Source: Microbacterium sp. 11MF (lineage in GTDB: Bacteria > Actinomycetota > Actinomycetes > Actinomycetales > Microbacteriaceae). From it: a DNA stretch of 64,000 nt. How positions within the stretch are numbered: position 1 is the first letter of the stretch; each line of letters starts with the position of its first letter. Position numbers and translations under genes: made by a program. Shown here piece after piece: positions 7,104 to 15,471 of the stretch. Location: NCBI RefSeq assembly GCF_000383475.1, contig NZ_KB911459.1, forward strand, positions 758,467-822,466, given 5' to 3'. Under the pieces are notes generated by a model, which was given only the letters and a program-made list of their open reading frames with translations, did no database searches and was not told the origin of the DNA.

Positions 7104-8267
7104 ATGAGCATCGCGTCCCCCCTTGCGCCGACCCGCGGTCTCGCCGCGCTCGCGGAGCGGGTGCGGGAACGCTTGCGCAGCGAGGACGTCGATCCTTCCC
7201 GAGACCCCGACCGCGCGGCCCGGATCGCCCGGGCCGAGGTGCGCCGTCACAACGACTTCGCCCTCGCGCGGGGAATCGACGTCATCGAGGACGAAGCGGC
7301 ATCCGTCCGCGACATCCTCTCGACCGTCGCCGGGTACGGCCCCCTCCAGGCGCTGTTGGACGACCCCGATATCGAGGAGATCTGGATCAACGCCCCCGAC
7401 AAGGTCTTCATCGCGCGAGAAGGGCGGAGTGAGCGGGCTCCGATCGTGCTCAGCGACACGGCGGTGCGTGACCTCGTCGAACGGATGCTGCACGCGACCG
7501 GCCGACGCGTCGACCTCAGCCAGCCGTTCGTCGACGCGTCGCTGCCCGACGGCTCGCGTCTGCACGTCGTCATCCCCGATATCACCCGTCGGCACTGGGC
7601 CGTCAACATCCGGAAGTTCCTCACCCGCTTCCGCACCCTGGACGATCTGGTCGCAGCCGGGTCGGTCCGCCCCGAGGCGGCCTCGGTGCTGCGAGCCGCG
7701 ATGCGCGACGGCACGAGCGTCATCGTCTCCGGAGCCACGCACGCAGGGAAGACGACCCTACTCGGCGCGCTCATCGCGTCCGCTCCTGTCGATGACCGCA
7801 TCGTCACGGTCGAGGAGACGTTCGAGCTCAACGCCCAGGCTCCCGACCTCGTCGCCCTCCAAGGTCGTCAGCCGAGCCTCGAGGGAACCGGTGAAGTGTC
7901 GCTCCGCCGCTTGGTCAAGGAGGCTCTCCGTATGCGGCCCGACCGCCTGGTCGTGGGAGAGGTCCGCGATGCCGAGGCGCTCGATCTGCTGCTCGCCCTG
8001 AACACCGGCGTACCCGGCGCGGCGACGATCCACGCGAACTCCGCGGGCGACGCGCTGCGCAAGCTGGCATCGCTGCCGCTCCTGGCCGGTCGCAACATCG
8101 ACCGCGACTTCCTCCTGCCGGCCATCGCCGCGTCCGTCGGCCTGGTCGTGCATTGCCGACGGGATGTCGCCGGTCGGCGAGCCGTCGTCGAGATCATCGC
8201 GCCCACCGGGCGGGTCGTCGACGGCGCCGTCGAGACGCGTCGCGTGTTCGGGGGTGAGGGCGTGTGA
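7104..8267 (+). CDS. tadA: TadA/CpaF-family secretion ATPase
   Basis: The 387-residue protein is a GSPII_E/VirB11-type ATPase that powers assembly of Flp/Tad-type pili at the inner membrane. An N-terminal domain (about 1-160) precedes the RecA-like ATPase core. Walker A is G-A-T-H-A-G-K-T-T near residue 215. The Asp box and Walker B region include V-T-V-E-E-T and D-R-L-V-V-G-E-V-R-D, and the His box is G-A-A-T-I-H-A-N. I chose the ATG at 7104 over a GTG at 7053 because conserved sequence starts there and AGGA lies upstream. It heads a tightly packed operon; the next gene starts inside its stop codon. No prepilin peptidase or CpaE/TadZ gene is adjacent. Confidence 0.92.
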   Translation: MSIASPLAPTRGLAALAERVRERLRSEDVDPSRDPDRAARIARAEVRRHNDFALARGIDVIEDEAASVRDILSTVAGYGPLQALLDDPDIEEIWINAPDKVFIAREGRSERAPIVLSDTAVRDLVERMLHATGRRVDLSQPFVDASLPDGSRLHVVIPDITRRHWAVNIRKFLTRFRTLDDLVAAGSVRPEAASVLRAAMRDGTSVIVSGATHAGKTTLLGALIASAPVDDRIVTVEETFELNAQAPDLVALQGRQPSLEGTGEVSLRRLVKEALRMRPDRLVVGEVRDAEALDLLLALNTGVPGAATIHANSAGDALRKLASLPLLAGRNIDRDFLLPAIAASVGLVVHCRRDVAGRRAVVEIIAPTGRVVDGAVETRRVFGGEGV

Positions 8268-9124
8268 CGACCATCCTGGGGCTCACCCTGGCCGCCGGCA
8301 TCCTGCTCACGCTCGCACCCTGGCTCTGGCCTCCGCGTGCGCGCCGTGCAGAGGCGCCGCAGCGCGATGGCACCGTCGCCCGGCTCCTGCAAGCCGCGGG
8401 ATTCGGCCACGCGACGACGGGCCACCTCGCCTCGATCAGTCTGGCCGCCGCCGCCGTCGCAGGGGCGATCATCTGGTTGATCACCGCACTCCCCGCCTTC
8501 GCCGCCGTCGCCGCGGTGGCCGGATTCTTCGCGCCTGCGGGATGGCTCCGCGGGCGCGCGCGGCGATTGCAGAAGAGCCGCCGTCAGATGTGGCCGGATG
8601 TATGCGACCTCCTCGTCGCCTCCGTCCGGTCGGGCATGTCCCTGCCCGACGCGGTGTCGGCGCTGGGGGAGGTCGGTCCGCCGTCGCTGCGTCCCGCGTT
8701 CAGCGCGTTCTCCTCGGACGTGTCGGCCTCCGGTCACTTCGATTCGAGCGCGCTCCGCCTGAAGGCGCGGCTCGCCCACCCCGTCGCCGACCGCATCATC
8801 GAAGCCCTGCGGATGGCGCGCCAGGTCGGAGGCACGGAGCTCACGAGCGTCCTCCGCGCCCTCTCGGCGTCCGTGCGCGCCGAGGCCGCGCTCCGGGCCG
8901 AGATCGAAGCCCGGCAGTCCTGGATCCGCGGCGCTGCGGTTCTCGGTGTCGTCGCGCCATGGGTGATCCTCGGTCTGCTCGCGCTGCGCCCCGAGGGCGC
9001 CGCCGCATACAGCAGTCCGGAAGGCGTCGCGGTCATCCTCCTGGGAGCGGCGGTGTCCGTCGTCGCCTTCCGCCTCATGGTCGGCATCGGCCGCCTCCCG
9101 GAGCCGCGGCGGTGGTTCGCATGA
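8264..9124 (+). CDS. tadB: Type II secretion system F domain protein, TadB-like
   Basis: The 286-residue protein has N-terminal hydrophobic segments (about 5-20 and 55-90), a cytoplasmic region with R-R-x-M-W-P-D-V-C-D-L-L-V-A-S-V-R-S-G-M-S-L-P-D-A, the T2SSF hallmark, and two C-terminal membrane helices. It forms the inner-membrane platform that couples the TadA ATPase to pilin assembly. It overlaps tadA by four bases and tadC by four bases, implying translational coupling. Confidence 0.88.
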   Translation: MTTILGLTLAAGILLTLAPWLWPPRARRAEAPQRDGTVARLLQAAGFGHATTGHLASISLAAAAVAGAIIWLITALPAFAAVAAVAGFFAPAGWLRGRARRLQKSRRQMWPDVCDLLVASVRSGMSLPDAVSALGEVGPPSLRPAFSAFSSDVSASGHFDSSALRLKARLAHPVADRIIEALRMARQVGGTELTSVLRALSASVRAEAALRAEIEARQSWIRGAAVLGVVAPWVILGLLALRPEGAAAYSSPEGVAVILLGAAVSVVAFRLMVGIGRLPEPRRWFA

Positions 9125-10032
9125 GCGGGCTGACCGAACTCGCGCTCGCCATCGTGCTCGGGGGCGCTTTCGCAGCCGGCCTCGTCCTGGTCTCAACCCG
9201 GATCCCGCGTCTGGCGGCGCCGACGCTCTCACGTCGGATCGCACCGTATCTGCGCGACATCGCCGATCCGCGGGGCCTCACCCCTTTGGCATCCGCCCGC
9301 GGCGACTGGCGCACCCGCCGGGACCGTGTCATCTCCTCTTTCGGCGGCGCCGCGCGACTCGAGCACCGTCTCCGTCAGGCCGGGTGGACGCAGGATGCCG
9401 CGGCATTCCGCGCCCGCCAGCTCACCTGGGTCCTCCTCGGTGGTCTCTTCGGCGGGGTCGTGCTGGTCGTCCTCGCCCTCGCCGGCCGGCTCACTCCCGG
9501 GTCCGCGCTCCTGCCGCCCGTCCTGGCGCTCTCGGCCGCCGCGGTGCTCGATCTGCGGCTCACGTCCGCGGCCCGCCGCAGGCGTGCGCGCGTCGAGGAG
9601 GAGCTCCCGACGCTTCTCGAGTTCCTGTCCCTCTGCCTCGCGGCGGGCGAGGGTCTGCGCGACGCACTCAGGCGGGTGGGGGAGATCGGCACCGGCGAGC
9701 TCACGGTCGAGATCCGCCGCGCGGTCCTCGACAGCGGCACCGGCTCGAACCTGTCCGACGCGCTCCTCGATCTCGGGCGGCGCCTCGACGTTCCCACGCT
9801 CTCCCGTGCGATCGAGCACCTCGTCGCGGCGATCGACCGCGGCGCCCCCTTGGCGGGTGTGCTGCAGGCACAGGCCGGCGACGCGCGCGAGGACGCCAAA
9901 CGATCGCTCATCGAGCAGGCAGGGAAGAAGGAGATCGCGATGCTCTTCCCGATCGTCTTCCTCCTCCTCCCCATGAGCGTCCTGTTCGCGGTCTTCCCCG
10001 GCATCGTCATGCTGCGCCTCGGGGTCGGCTGA
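9121..10032 (+). CDS. tadC: Type II secretion system F domain protein, TadC-like
   Basis: This second platform protein has 303 residues: an N-terminal membrane segment, a pair of helices near residues 105-150, and a cytoplasmic T2SSF region with E-E-E-L-P-T-L-L-E-F-L-S-L-C-L-A-A-G-E-G-L-R-D-A-L. The C-terminal helix begins K-K-E-I-A-M-L-F-P-I-V-F, typical of TadC. It pairs with TadB in the membrane. The gene starts inside the tadB stop codon. Confidence 0.88.
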   Translation: MSGLTELALAIVLGGAFAAGLVLVSTRIPRLAAPTLSRRIAPYLRDIADPRGLTPLASARGDWRTRRDRVISSFGGAARLEHRLRQAGWTQDAAAFRARQLTWVLLGGLFGGVVLVVLALAGRLTPGSALLPPVLALSAAAVLDLRLTSAARRRRARVEEELPTLLEFLSLCLAAGEGLRDALRRVGEIGTGELTVEIRRAVLDSGTGSNLSDALLDLGRRLDVPTLSRAIEHLVAAIDRGAPLAGVLQAQAGDAREDAKRSLIEQAGKKEIAMLFPIVFLLLPMSVLFAVFPGIVMLRLGVG

Positions 10033-10057
10033 CCACCTGATCCGAAAGGAGAACATC

Positions 10058-10261
10058 ATGATCCGTCCCTCTCTGGCGAGACTCCGCACCGCGTGGGGTG
10101 CCGTCGTCACCCGCCTCCGCGATGACGAACGCGGCGACGTCCCCGGCTGGGTGCTGATCACCCTCATGACCGCCGGACTGGTCGTCGTGATCTGGGCGCT
10201 CGCGGGACCTGCCCTGTCGCAGCTGTTCGAGCAGGCGATCGACCAGGTCTCCAGCTTCTGA
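10058..10261 (+). CDS. Flp-type pilin-like small membrane protein
   Basis: The product has 67 residues. A basic N-terminal leader of about 25 residues precedes D-E-R-G-D-V-P-G-W and a single hydrophobic helix (about 28-50). Size, position after tadC and one strong helix fit the major Flp pilin. However, canonical pilins have a Glu five residues after the processing Gly (G-x-x-x-x-E), and here the stretch reads G-D-V-P-G-W-V, so that Glu is missing. It may be a pilin of an actinobacterial subtype or a structural accessory. AAAGGAG eight bases before the ATG is the best ribosome site in the operon, which fits a protein needed in excess. Confidence 0.65.
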   Translation: MIRPSLARLRTAWGAVVTRLRDDERGDVPGWVLITLMTAGLVVVIWALAGPALSQLFEQAIDQVSSF

Positions 10262-10270
10262 GGGCGAAGG

Positions 10271-10660
10271 ATGCGGCGGCTGCTCTCCGATGAACGCGGC
10301 TCGACTCCGGTCGAGTTCGTGCTCGTCGGCGTGTTACTGACCGTCCTGACCCTCGGTGTCCTGCAGCTGGGGCTCGCCGTCTACGTCCGGAACGTCGTGC
10401 ACGATGCTGCTGTCGAGGGCGCCTATTACGCCGCCCTGGCCGACGTCGACACGCAAGCGGGAGCGGCCCGCACGCGCGACATCGTCGAGCGCACCGTGGG
10501 CGGGGATTTCCTGGAAAGCGTGACGGCGACGGATTCACGGGGTCTGGGATACGACACCGTTTCCGTGACGGTGACGACCGCGCTCCCGCTCGTCGGCCTC
10601 CTCGGCGTTCCGCACGGGTGGGAGGTGACCGTCCATGCTCCGGCCGAGAGCTTCGACTGA
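10271..10660 (+). CDS. TadE-family pseudopilin
   Basis: The 129-residue protein begins with D-E-R-G-S-T-P-V-E-F-V-L-V-G and a hydrophobic helix to about residue 37, the TadE-like pattern of a prepilin site followed by a helix with Glu at position +5. The rest is an exported domain with V-V-H-D-A-A-V-E-G-A-Y-Y-A-A, typical of the family. It is likely a minor pilin of the Tad machine. It overlaps the next gene by 26 bases. Confidence 0.8.
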   Translation: MRRLLSDERGSTPVEFVLVGVLLTVLTLGVLQLGLAVYVRNVVHDAAVEGAYYAALADVDTQAGAARTRDIVERTVGGDFLESVTATDSRGLGYDTVSVTVTTALPLVGLLGVPHGWEVTVHAPAESFD

Positions 10661-11102
10661 GCGTTTCGCGGAGGACGAGCGCGGGTCCGCGGCACTGGAG
10701 TTCATCGTCGGCGGCGTCGTCCTGCTCGTCCCCATCGTCTATCTCGTCGTGACCCTCGGGCTCATCCAGTCGCACGCGCTGGGAGTCGAAGCGGCGTCGA
10801 GGCACGTGGCGCGGGCCGTGGCATCCGCCGAGAGCGCGGAGGACGCCGACGACCGTGCCGCGACCATCTTGGACGCCCTGGCGCGCGAGTACGACATCCC
10901 GAGGGACTCGCTCGCTGTCGACGTCTCGTGCGTCGGAACTGCTGCGTCGTGCCCGGCCGCAGGCGCGATCGTCCGGGTGACCGTCGCCTCGTCCGTCCCG
11001 TTGCCTCTCGTGCCGCCGGTCCTCGGCCTCGACCAGGCGGCCCGTGTGGGCGTCGAGTCGTCGTCGGTCCAGAAGGTCTCGCGCTACTGGAGAGACGGAT
11101 GA
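10635..11102 (+). CDS. TadE/TadF-like pseudopilin
   Basis: The 155-residue product again has D-E-R-G-S-A-A-L-E-F-I-V-G-G followed by a hydrophobic helix (about 15-42), then A-S-R-H-V-A-R-A-V-A and a secreted domain. Two Cys residues, in V-S-C-V-G and A-S-C-P-A, could form a disulfide outside the cell. It is a second minor pilin of the locus, translated from an ATG within the preceding gene. Confidence 0.78.
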   Translation: MLRPRASTERFAEDERGSAALEFIVGGVVLLVPIVYLVVTLGLIQSHALGVEAASRHVARAVASAESAEDADDRAATILDALAREYDIPRDSLAVDVSCVGTAASCPAAGAIVRVTVASSVPLPLVPPVLGLDQAARVGVESSSVQKVSRYWRDG

Positions 11103-11506
11103 TCCGCCGCGACGAAGAAGGAAGCGTGCTCCTGCTCACGATCGGCTACGCGCTTCTCGCGCTCGTCCTCGTGTTCGTCTCGGTGGACGCCACGAGTCTG
11201 TACCTCGCGCACAAGCGCACGCAGGCCGCAGCGGATGCCGCGGCTCTCGCGGGCGCGGACGGGTTCACGCTCGACCTGGTGGGCGATCAGCCGCGCGCAC
11301 AGCTCACCGATGAAGGGGTGCGGGAACAGGCTGAGGCGATCGTCGCGGTCGAAGACGACGTGACGCTCGTGACCGCGGGCTCACCGGACGGAGTATCCGC
11401 GCGAGTGACGGTGTCGACGACGTGGCATCCGCCGATATCCTCGCTCTTCGTTCCCGCCGGGGTGGTGCTCGACGCGACCGCCACGAGTCGGACGGCGCTC
11501 GACTGA
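11099..11506 (+). CDS. TadG/Flp-operon-type secreted protein, short form
   Basis: The 135-residue protein starts with R-R-D-E-E-G-S-V-L-L-L-T-I-G-Y and a membrane helix to about residue 30, then A-H-K-R-T-Q-A-A-A-D-A-A-A-L-A-G-A-D, the signature of helicase/secretion-neighbourhood TadE-like and putative Flp pilus-assembly TadG N-terminal domains. It lacks the long von Willebrand domain of full TadG. It is the last gene of the pilus operon and starts inside the stop codon of the preceding gene. Confidence 0.75.
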   Translation: MIRRDEEGSVLLLTIGYALLALVLVFVSVDATSLYLAHKRTQAAADAAALAGADGFTLDLVGDQPRAQLTDEGVREQAEAIVAVEDDVTLVTAGSPDGVSARVTVSTTWHPPISSLFVPAGVVLDATATSRTALD

Positions 11507-11534
11507 GCCGCATGCGGCCGCGCGAGTCCGGATG

Positions 11535-11948
11535 TCAGTGCGCGTCCGCGTTCCGGATGAGCTCGAACCGCCGGTCAGCTTCGGCTCGCTGAGCCTCGAC
11601 GGTCGTCACGGTCTCCGGGTCGGCCGGCTCGAAGACGTCGACGAGATCACCGATCCGGTCCGTTCCGACGCGGTAGGCGCGGAGCCCGCCGCCCTGGTCG
11701 CGCGCCATCTCGCTCGGCCACACGTCCGTCTGCGCGCCGACGACACCGATGCGCCACCCGAGCGGTTCGAGGTGTCCGCGTATGCGGCAGAGCGCCTCGA
11801 ACGCGTCGTCGGCGACCTCGTCGATCGTGTCGAACCGGGCGCTCGAGATCGTGACGGCGTACCGCCACCCCTCGCGCCGCCAGCCGATGGTCGCCGGAAC
11901 GGTCTCCTCCCCACGGCGCACCGCGATCTCGAGGGAACGGCCCGTCAT
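11535..11948 (-). CDS. Conserved hypothetical protein
   Basis: The 137-residue product is soluble and acidic, with no signal peptide or membrane helix. It has a beta-rich N-terminal half and a motif-like stretch W-R-I-G-V-V-G-A-Q-T-D-V-W-P-S-E-M-A-R-D-Q. I recognise no family. The start codon overlaps the stop of a 29-codon frame, which is itself coupled to a further frame behind the MFS gene, so all may be cotranscribed with the MFS gene. It ends convergent with the Tad operon. Confidence 0.6.
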   Translation of the reverse strand: MTGRSLEIAVRRGEETVPATIGWRREGWRYAVTISSARFDTIDEVADDAFEALCRIRGHLEPLGWRIGVVGAQTDVWPSEMARDQGGGLRAYRVGTDRIGDLVDVFEPADPETVTTVEAQRAEADRRFELIRNADAH

Positions 11949-12034
11949 GGCACGTTCACGATGTCGGCGGGGTCTGTGGCGATGTCGACGACCTGCTGGA
12001 GGTTCGACGAACGGTTCGTGTTCCACGCGCTCAT
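11945..12034 (-). CDS. Possible 29-residue protein, coupled to its neighbour
   Basis: The frame begins M-S-A-W-N-T-N-R-S-S-N-L-Q-Q-V and ends D-I-V-N-V-P. Almost all its codons end in G or C, as in real genes here. Its ATG overlaps the stop of an upstream frame and its TGA overlaps the ATG of the 137-residue gene, each by four bases, a pattern of translational coupling. No family is recognised. Confidence 0.4.
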   Translation of the reverse strand: MSAWNTNRSSNLQQVVDIATDPADIVNVP

Positions 12035-12114
12035 GGTCGCTGGCCCTTGTCGTCTACCGATTGGATGACGCTCTCGAGGTCTGTGCCCAAGTTGCGGACG
12101 AGAAGGGTGCCCGG
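12031..12114 (-). other. 27-codon open extension after the MFS stop codon
   Basis: After the MFS TGA (12115-12117) the same frame stays open for 27 codons, ending V-D-D-K-G-Q-R-P and a TGA that overlaps the next ATG. It could be a readthrough tail (the stop is followed by C, a leaky context) or a 19-residue peptide from the TTG at 12088-12090. Confidence 0.3.
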
Positions 12115-13389
12115 TCAGCGGTTGACGTGCGGCAAGAACCGCGGCAGCCAGCGGATGAAGGCGAGAGCTCCGAGCAGCCCGATGACTCCGACGGCCCCTG
12201 CCGCGAACGACAGCGAAGAGACCGCCGTGATGCCCGTCACGATCAGCGGGGTGGTGGCACCGCCGGCATCCGTCAATGTGCGCCACGACCCGAGGAAGGG
12301 CGCCGGATCATCCTTCGGTGCGAGATCTGCACCGATCGTCAGCAGGATGCCGCTGGACAGGCCGTTGCCCACGCCCAGCACCGCCGCGAACATCGCGAAC
12401 CACATCTCGGCACTCGCGCCGTCGTGCGTGACCGAGAGGGCGAGGAAGCCGCTCCCCATCAGGACCATCGCCGGAAGTGCGGCCCACAGTCGTCCGAACC
12501 GGTCCATCACCTGCCCGCTCGCGTAGAAGAGGGCGAAGTCGAGCGCGCCGGAGATGCCGACGACGAGGGCGATCGACTGAGCGTCCAGCCCGATCGATAC
12601 GCCCCACAACGGCAGGACGACCTGACGTGCGGACCGGACCGCCGAGAGGCTCGCCGCAGCCAGTCCGACACGCGACAGCACCCGACGGTGCAGCCACATC
12701 GTGCGGAACACGCCCACCCGCTCGGCGATGGGGATCGAGCCGGTTACGGGTTCACCGGAGTCCTCGGCCTCGTGGCTGCGGACCGTCTCGGCGACGAACT
12801 GCTTCTCGGGGTCGGGTCCGAAGGTCACCAGCACGATGAGGGCGACGAGGCAGACGGCGAAGAACCAGATCGTCGACCGCTCGTCGCCGAACAATCCGAT
12901 GAGTGCCGCCGCGATGAAGGGACCCGTGAACATCCCGAGGCGGAACGTCCCGCCCAGAAGCGACAGCGCACGAGCGCGGAACATGACCGGCACACGGGTG
13001 GTCATGAACGAGTGGCGCGCCAGGCCGAACGCGGCGGCGCAGGAGCCGATGAGGAACACCGCACCGGCGAACACCGGCAGGGACGGCACCAGGGCGGCGG
13101 TCAGCGAGACGACGAGCGCAAGAGAGCCCGCGGCGATCATCGTCACCCGCTCGCCGAACCGGGCGACCGCCCAGCCCGCGGGCAGATTGCCGACCAGCTG
13201 CCCGACGACCAGCAACGAGGCGATGAGGGCCGACAGGGCGACATCCGCCCCCAGGTTGCTGGCGAGGATCGGGATGAGGGGGAGCACCGCTCCCTCGCCG
13301 ATCGCGAAGAGGACGGTCGGCGCGTAGACCATGGGTCCGAAACGCCAGAGCACCTCCCGGGCAGTGGGGGAGTCGGGTCGGTCGGTCAT
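12115..13389 (-). CDS. Major facilitator superfamily transporter
   Basis: The protein of 424 residues has 12 predicted membrane segments with a long charged loop in the middle (about residues 190-225). The MFS motif between helices 2 and 3 is [10 protein letters not shown], and a related G-Q-V-M-D-R-F-G-R appears in the second half. It resembles drug or metabolite exporters, but the substrate cannot be named. Two ATGs are possible; the second (13389) is preferred because TAACGT lies eight bases before it, whereas it is only two bases before the first. Confidence 0.82.
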   Translation of the reverse strand: MTDRPDSPTAREVLWRFGPMVYAPTVLFAIGEGAVLPLIPILASNLGADVALSALIASLLVVGQLVGNLPAGWAVARFGERVTMIAAGSLALVVSLTAALVPSLPVFAGAVFLIGSCAAAFGLARHSFMTTRVPVMFRARALSLLGGTFRLGMFTGPFIAAALIGLFGDERSTIWFFAVCLVALIVLVTFGPDPEKQFVAETVRSHEAEDSGEPVTGSIPIAERVGVFRTMWLHRRVLSRVGLAAASLSAVRSARQVVLPLWGVSIGLDAQSIALVVGISGALDFALFYASGQVMDRFGRLWAALPAMVLMGSGFLALSVTHDGASAEMWFAMFAAVLGVGNGLSSGILLTIGADLAPKDDPAPFLGSWRTLTDAGGATTPLIVTGITAVSSLSFAAGAVGVIGLLGALAFIRWLPRFLPHVNR

Positions 13390-13397
13390 CGCCATCC

Positions 13398-13407
13398 ACG
13401 TTACTCT
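13398..13407. promoter_or_regulatory. Overlapping divergent -10 elements of the MFS gene and prfB
   Basis: ACGTTACTCT contains TAACGT on the minus strand (13403-13398), eight bases from the MFS ATG, and TACTCT on the plus strand (13402-13407), eight bases from the prfB ATG. The two promoters share bases, so they could compete. Confidence 0.4.
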
Positions 13408-13415
13408 GGAGTGTC

Positions 13416-14525
13416 ATGCTTGAATTCGATCCGTCTGTGCAGATCCAGGCCCTCCGTTCCACCTTCGGTGAGATCAAGGCGGTCGTCGATGTCGACGCGC
13501 TCACCGCCGAGATCGCCCGTCTCTCCGACGAGGCGGGCGCTCCCGATCTCTGGGACGACGTGGAGAAGGCGCAGAAGGTCACCAGCGCCCTGAGCCACCG
13601 TCAGTCCGAGCTGAAGCGCGTCACCGAGGTCGAGCAGCGACTCGACGACGTCGAGGTGCTCGTCGAGCTCGCCCAGGAGATGGACGACGAGGAATCCGCC
13701 GAAGAGGCTCGCCGCGAGATCGTCGACCTCGAGAAGGTCATCAGCCAGCTCGAGGTGCAGACGCTCCTCGACGGCGAGTACGACGATCGCGGCGCGGTCG
13801 TCACGATCCGCTCGGGTGCCGGTGGCGACGACGCCACCGACTTCGCCGAGATGCTCATGCGCATGTACCTGCGGTGGGCCGAGCGCCACAAGTACCCCGT
13901 CAAGGTGATGGACACGTCCTTCGCCGAGGGCGCGGGCATCAAGTCCGCGACGTTCGAGGTCGACGCCCCCTACGCGTACGGAACGCTGTCGGTCGAAGCC
14001 GGCACGCACCGTCTCGCCCGCATCAGCCCGTTCGGCTCAGCCGACAAGCGTCAGACGAGCTTCGCCGCCGTCGAGGTGATCCCGGTGATGGAGGAGGCCC
14101 AGGAGGTCGACATCCCCGAGGGTGACATCCGCGTCGACGTCTTCCGCTCGTCGGGCCCCGGTGGTCAGTCGGTTAACACGACGGACTCCGCGGTCCGCCT
14201 CACGCACCTCCCGAGCGGCATCGTCGTCTCGATGCAGAACGAGAAGAGCCAGATCCAGAACCGCGCCGCAGCCATGCGCGTGCTGCAGACGCGGCTCATG
14301 CTCCTCCAAAAGGAGGAGGAGGCGGCGAAGAAGAAAGAACTCGCCGGTACGATCACGGCGAGCTGGGGCGACCAGATGCGCTCCTACTTCCTCTACGGTC
14401 AGCAGCTCGTCAAGGACCTTCGGACGGGCCACGAGGTCGGAAACCCCGCCGTCGTCTTCGACGGAGACCTCGACGGGTTCATCGCGGCCGGTATCCGCTG
14501 GCGCAAGCGCAAAGACGACGACTGA
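13416..14525 (+). CDS. prfB: Peptide chain release factor 2
   Basis: The 369-residue protein ends translation at UGA and UAA codons. The tripeptide S-P-F that reads the stop codon is at I-S-P-F-G-S-A (about residue 204), and the peptidyl hydrolysis loop is [10 protein letters not shown] (about 247). An N-terminal coiled region spans about residues 1-110. The frame is continuous from the ATG, so the programmed +1 frameshift that controls RF2 in many bacteria is absent. In related genomes prfB is followed by ftsE, ftsX and smpB; here a four-gene cassette lies between. Confidence 0.97.
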   Translation: MLEFDPSVQIQALRSTFGEIKAVVDVDALTAEIARLSDEAGAPDLWDDVEKAQKVTSALSHRQSELKRVTEVEQRLDDVEVLVELAQEMDDEESAEEARREIVDLEKVISQLEVQTLLDGEYDDRGAVVTIRSGAGGDDATDFAEMLMRMYLRWAERHKYPVKVMDTSFAEGAGIKSATFEVDAPYAYGTLSVEAGTHRLARISPFGSADKRQTSFAAVEVIPVMEEAQEVDIPEGDIRVDVFRSSGPGGQSVNTTDSAVRLTHLPSGIVVSMQNEKSQIQNRAAAMRVLQTRLMLLQKEEEAAKKKELAGTITASWGDQMRSYFLYGQQLVKDLRTGHEVGNPAVVFDGDLDGFIAAGIRWRKRKDDD

Positions 14526-14563
14526 TCCACGCCGGGTGGGGTGAAAGATTTTTCATCCACCTG

Positions 14564-14590
14564 CATCCATACGGGGCAGACAGCCGGAAT
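14564..14590 (+). promoter_or_regulatory. Candidate SigK-like ECF promoter
   Basis: CATCC (14564) and CCGGAAT (14584-14590) are separated by 15 bases, close to the mycobacterial SigK pattern of CCATCC and CCGAAT. It lies upstream of a gene set that ends in an ECF sigma factor and an RskA-like protein, so it may be autoregulatory. Confidence 0.35.
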
Positions 14591-14639
14591 ACCTCTGTGA
14601 CAGCGCGAACAGCTCGCGCCGGATCAGAAGGAGTTCCTC

Positions 14640-15461
14640 ATGCGCAAGACACTCTCTGCGGGCGTGGCTCTCGGTGCCGCCGTGGCCTTCGCCGCTTTCG
14701 TCCCCGCATCGGCCGCGACGTCGGACGATGCAGACCTCGCGGTGCTGCACGCGATCCCCGACACCCCGGTCGACGTTTATGTCGACGGCAAGCTGACGAT
14801 CGACGACTTCCAGCCCGGCGACCTCGGTGGTCCGCTGCAGCTGCCCGGCGGCACCTACTCGGTCGCCCTGACGGCGGCGGACGCGACGGATGACTCCGCG
14901 CCCGTCCTCGGACCCATCGACCTCACTCTCGAGGCGGGAAAGAACTACACCGCGGTCGCGCACCTCGACGCCGCAGGCCAGCCGGCGGCGAACCTCTTCA
15001 CCAACGACACGTCGAAGACCGCCGCCGGCGAAGGCCGGCTCACGGTCCGGCACGTCGCCGCCGCCCCGGCCGTCGATGTGCTGGCCGGTGGGGAAGCGGT
15101 CATCAGCGGGCTCGAGAACCCGAACGAGGAGTCGCTCGACCTGCCCGCCGGAACGGTCAGCGCGTCCGTCGCCCTCGCCGGCACGACCGACCCTGTCATC
15201 GGGCCGGCAGACGTCGACGTCGCGGAGGGCGAGCTGACGGTCGTCTATGCGTGGGGTTCGGCCGAGGCCGGCAACCTCGCGCTCGCGACGCAGACGATCG
15301 ACGGCCTGCACTCAGGCCCCGGTGGGGTCAACACCGGTTCGGCCGGACTGGTCGCCGAGAACGGTACGAATGGCTGGGTGTTCGCCGGCGGTGCCGCGCT
15401 CATCGCCGGGCTGCTCGCCGGTGGCGTCTACGCGACCCGAGCCGCCAAGGCTCGCCGCTGA
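14640..15461 (+). CDS. DUF4397 domain surface protein with C-terminal membrane anchor
   Basis: The 273-residue protein has a Sec signal peptide (about 1-26). Two related beta-rich halves follow: A-V-L-H-A-I-P-D-T-P-V-D-V-Y-V-D-G near residue 35 and T-V-R-H-V-A-A-A-P-A-V-D-V-L near 138, as in DUF4397. A Gly-rich stretch with G-V-N-T-G-S-A-G precedes a hydrophobic helix (about 245-267) and the basic tail R-A-A-K-A-R-R. This has the layout of a cell-wall sorting signal although no L-P-x-T-G is present. It is probably displayed on the cell surface and may be a substrate of the sortase encoded next. AAGGAG lies five bases before the ATG. Confidence 0.8.
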   Translation: MRKTLSAGVALGAAVAFAAFVPASAATSDDADLAVLHAIPDTPVDVYVDGKLTIDDFQPGDLGGPLQLPGGTYSVALTAADATDDSAPVLGPIDLTLEAGKNYTAVAHLDAAGQPAANLFTNDTSKTAAGEGRLTVRHVAAAPAVDVLAGGEAVISGLENPNEESLDLPAGTVSASVALAGTTDPVIGPADVDVAEGELTVVYAWGSAEAGNLALATQTIDGLHSGPGGVNTGSAGLVAENGTNGWVFAGGAALIAGLLAGGVYATRAAKARR

Positions 15462-15471
15462 GGTCACCGAC

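Noticed and set aside
11507-11518. Palindrome GCCGCATGCGGC after the Tad operon
   Set aside because: It has no loop of useful size and no T-run, and such GC palindromes are frequent at this composition; not called as a terminator.
15247-15471. Upstream extension of the sortase frame
   Set aside because: The frame is open within the DUF4397 gene, but the signal peptide and lipobox begin at the ATG at 15472.
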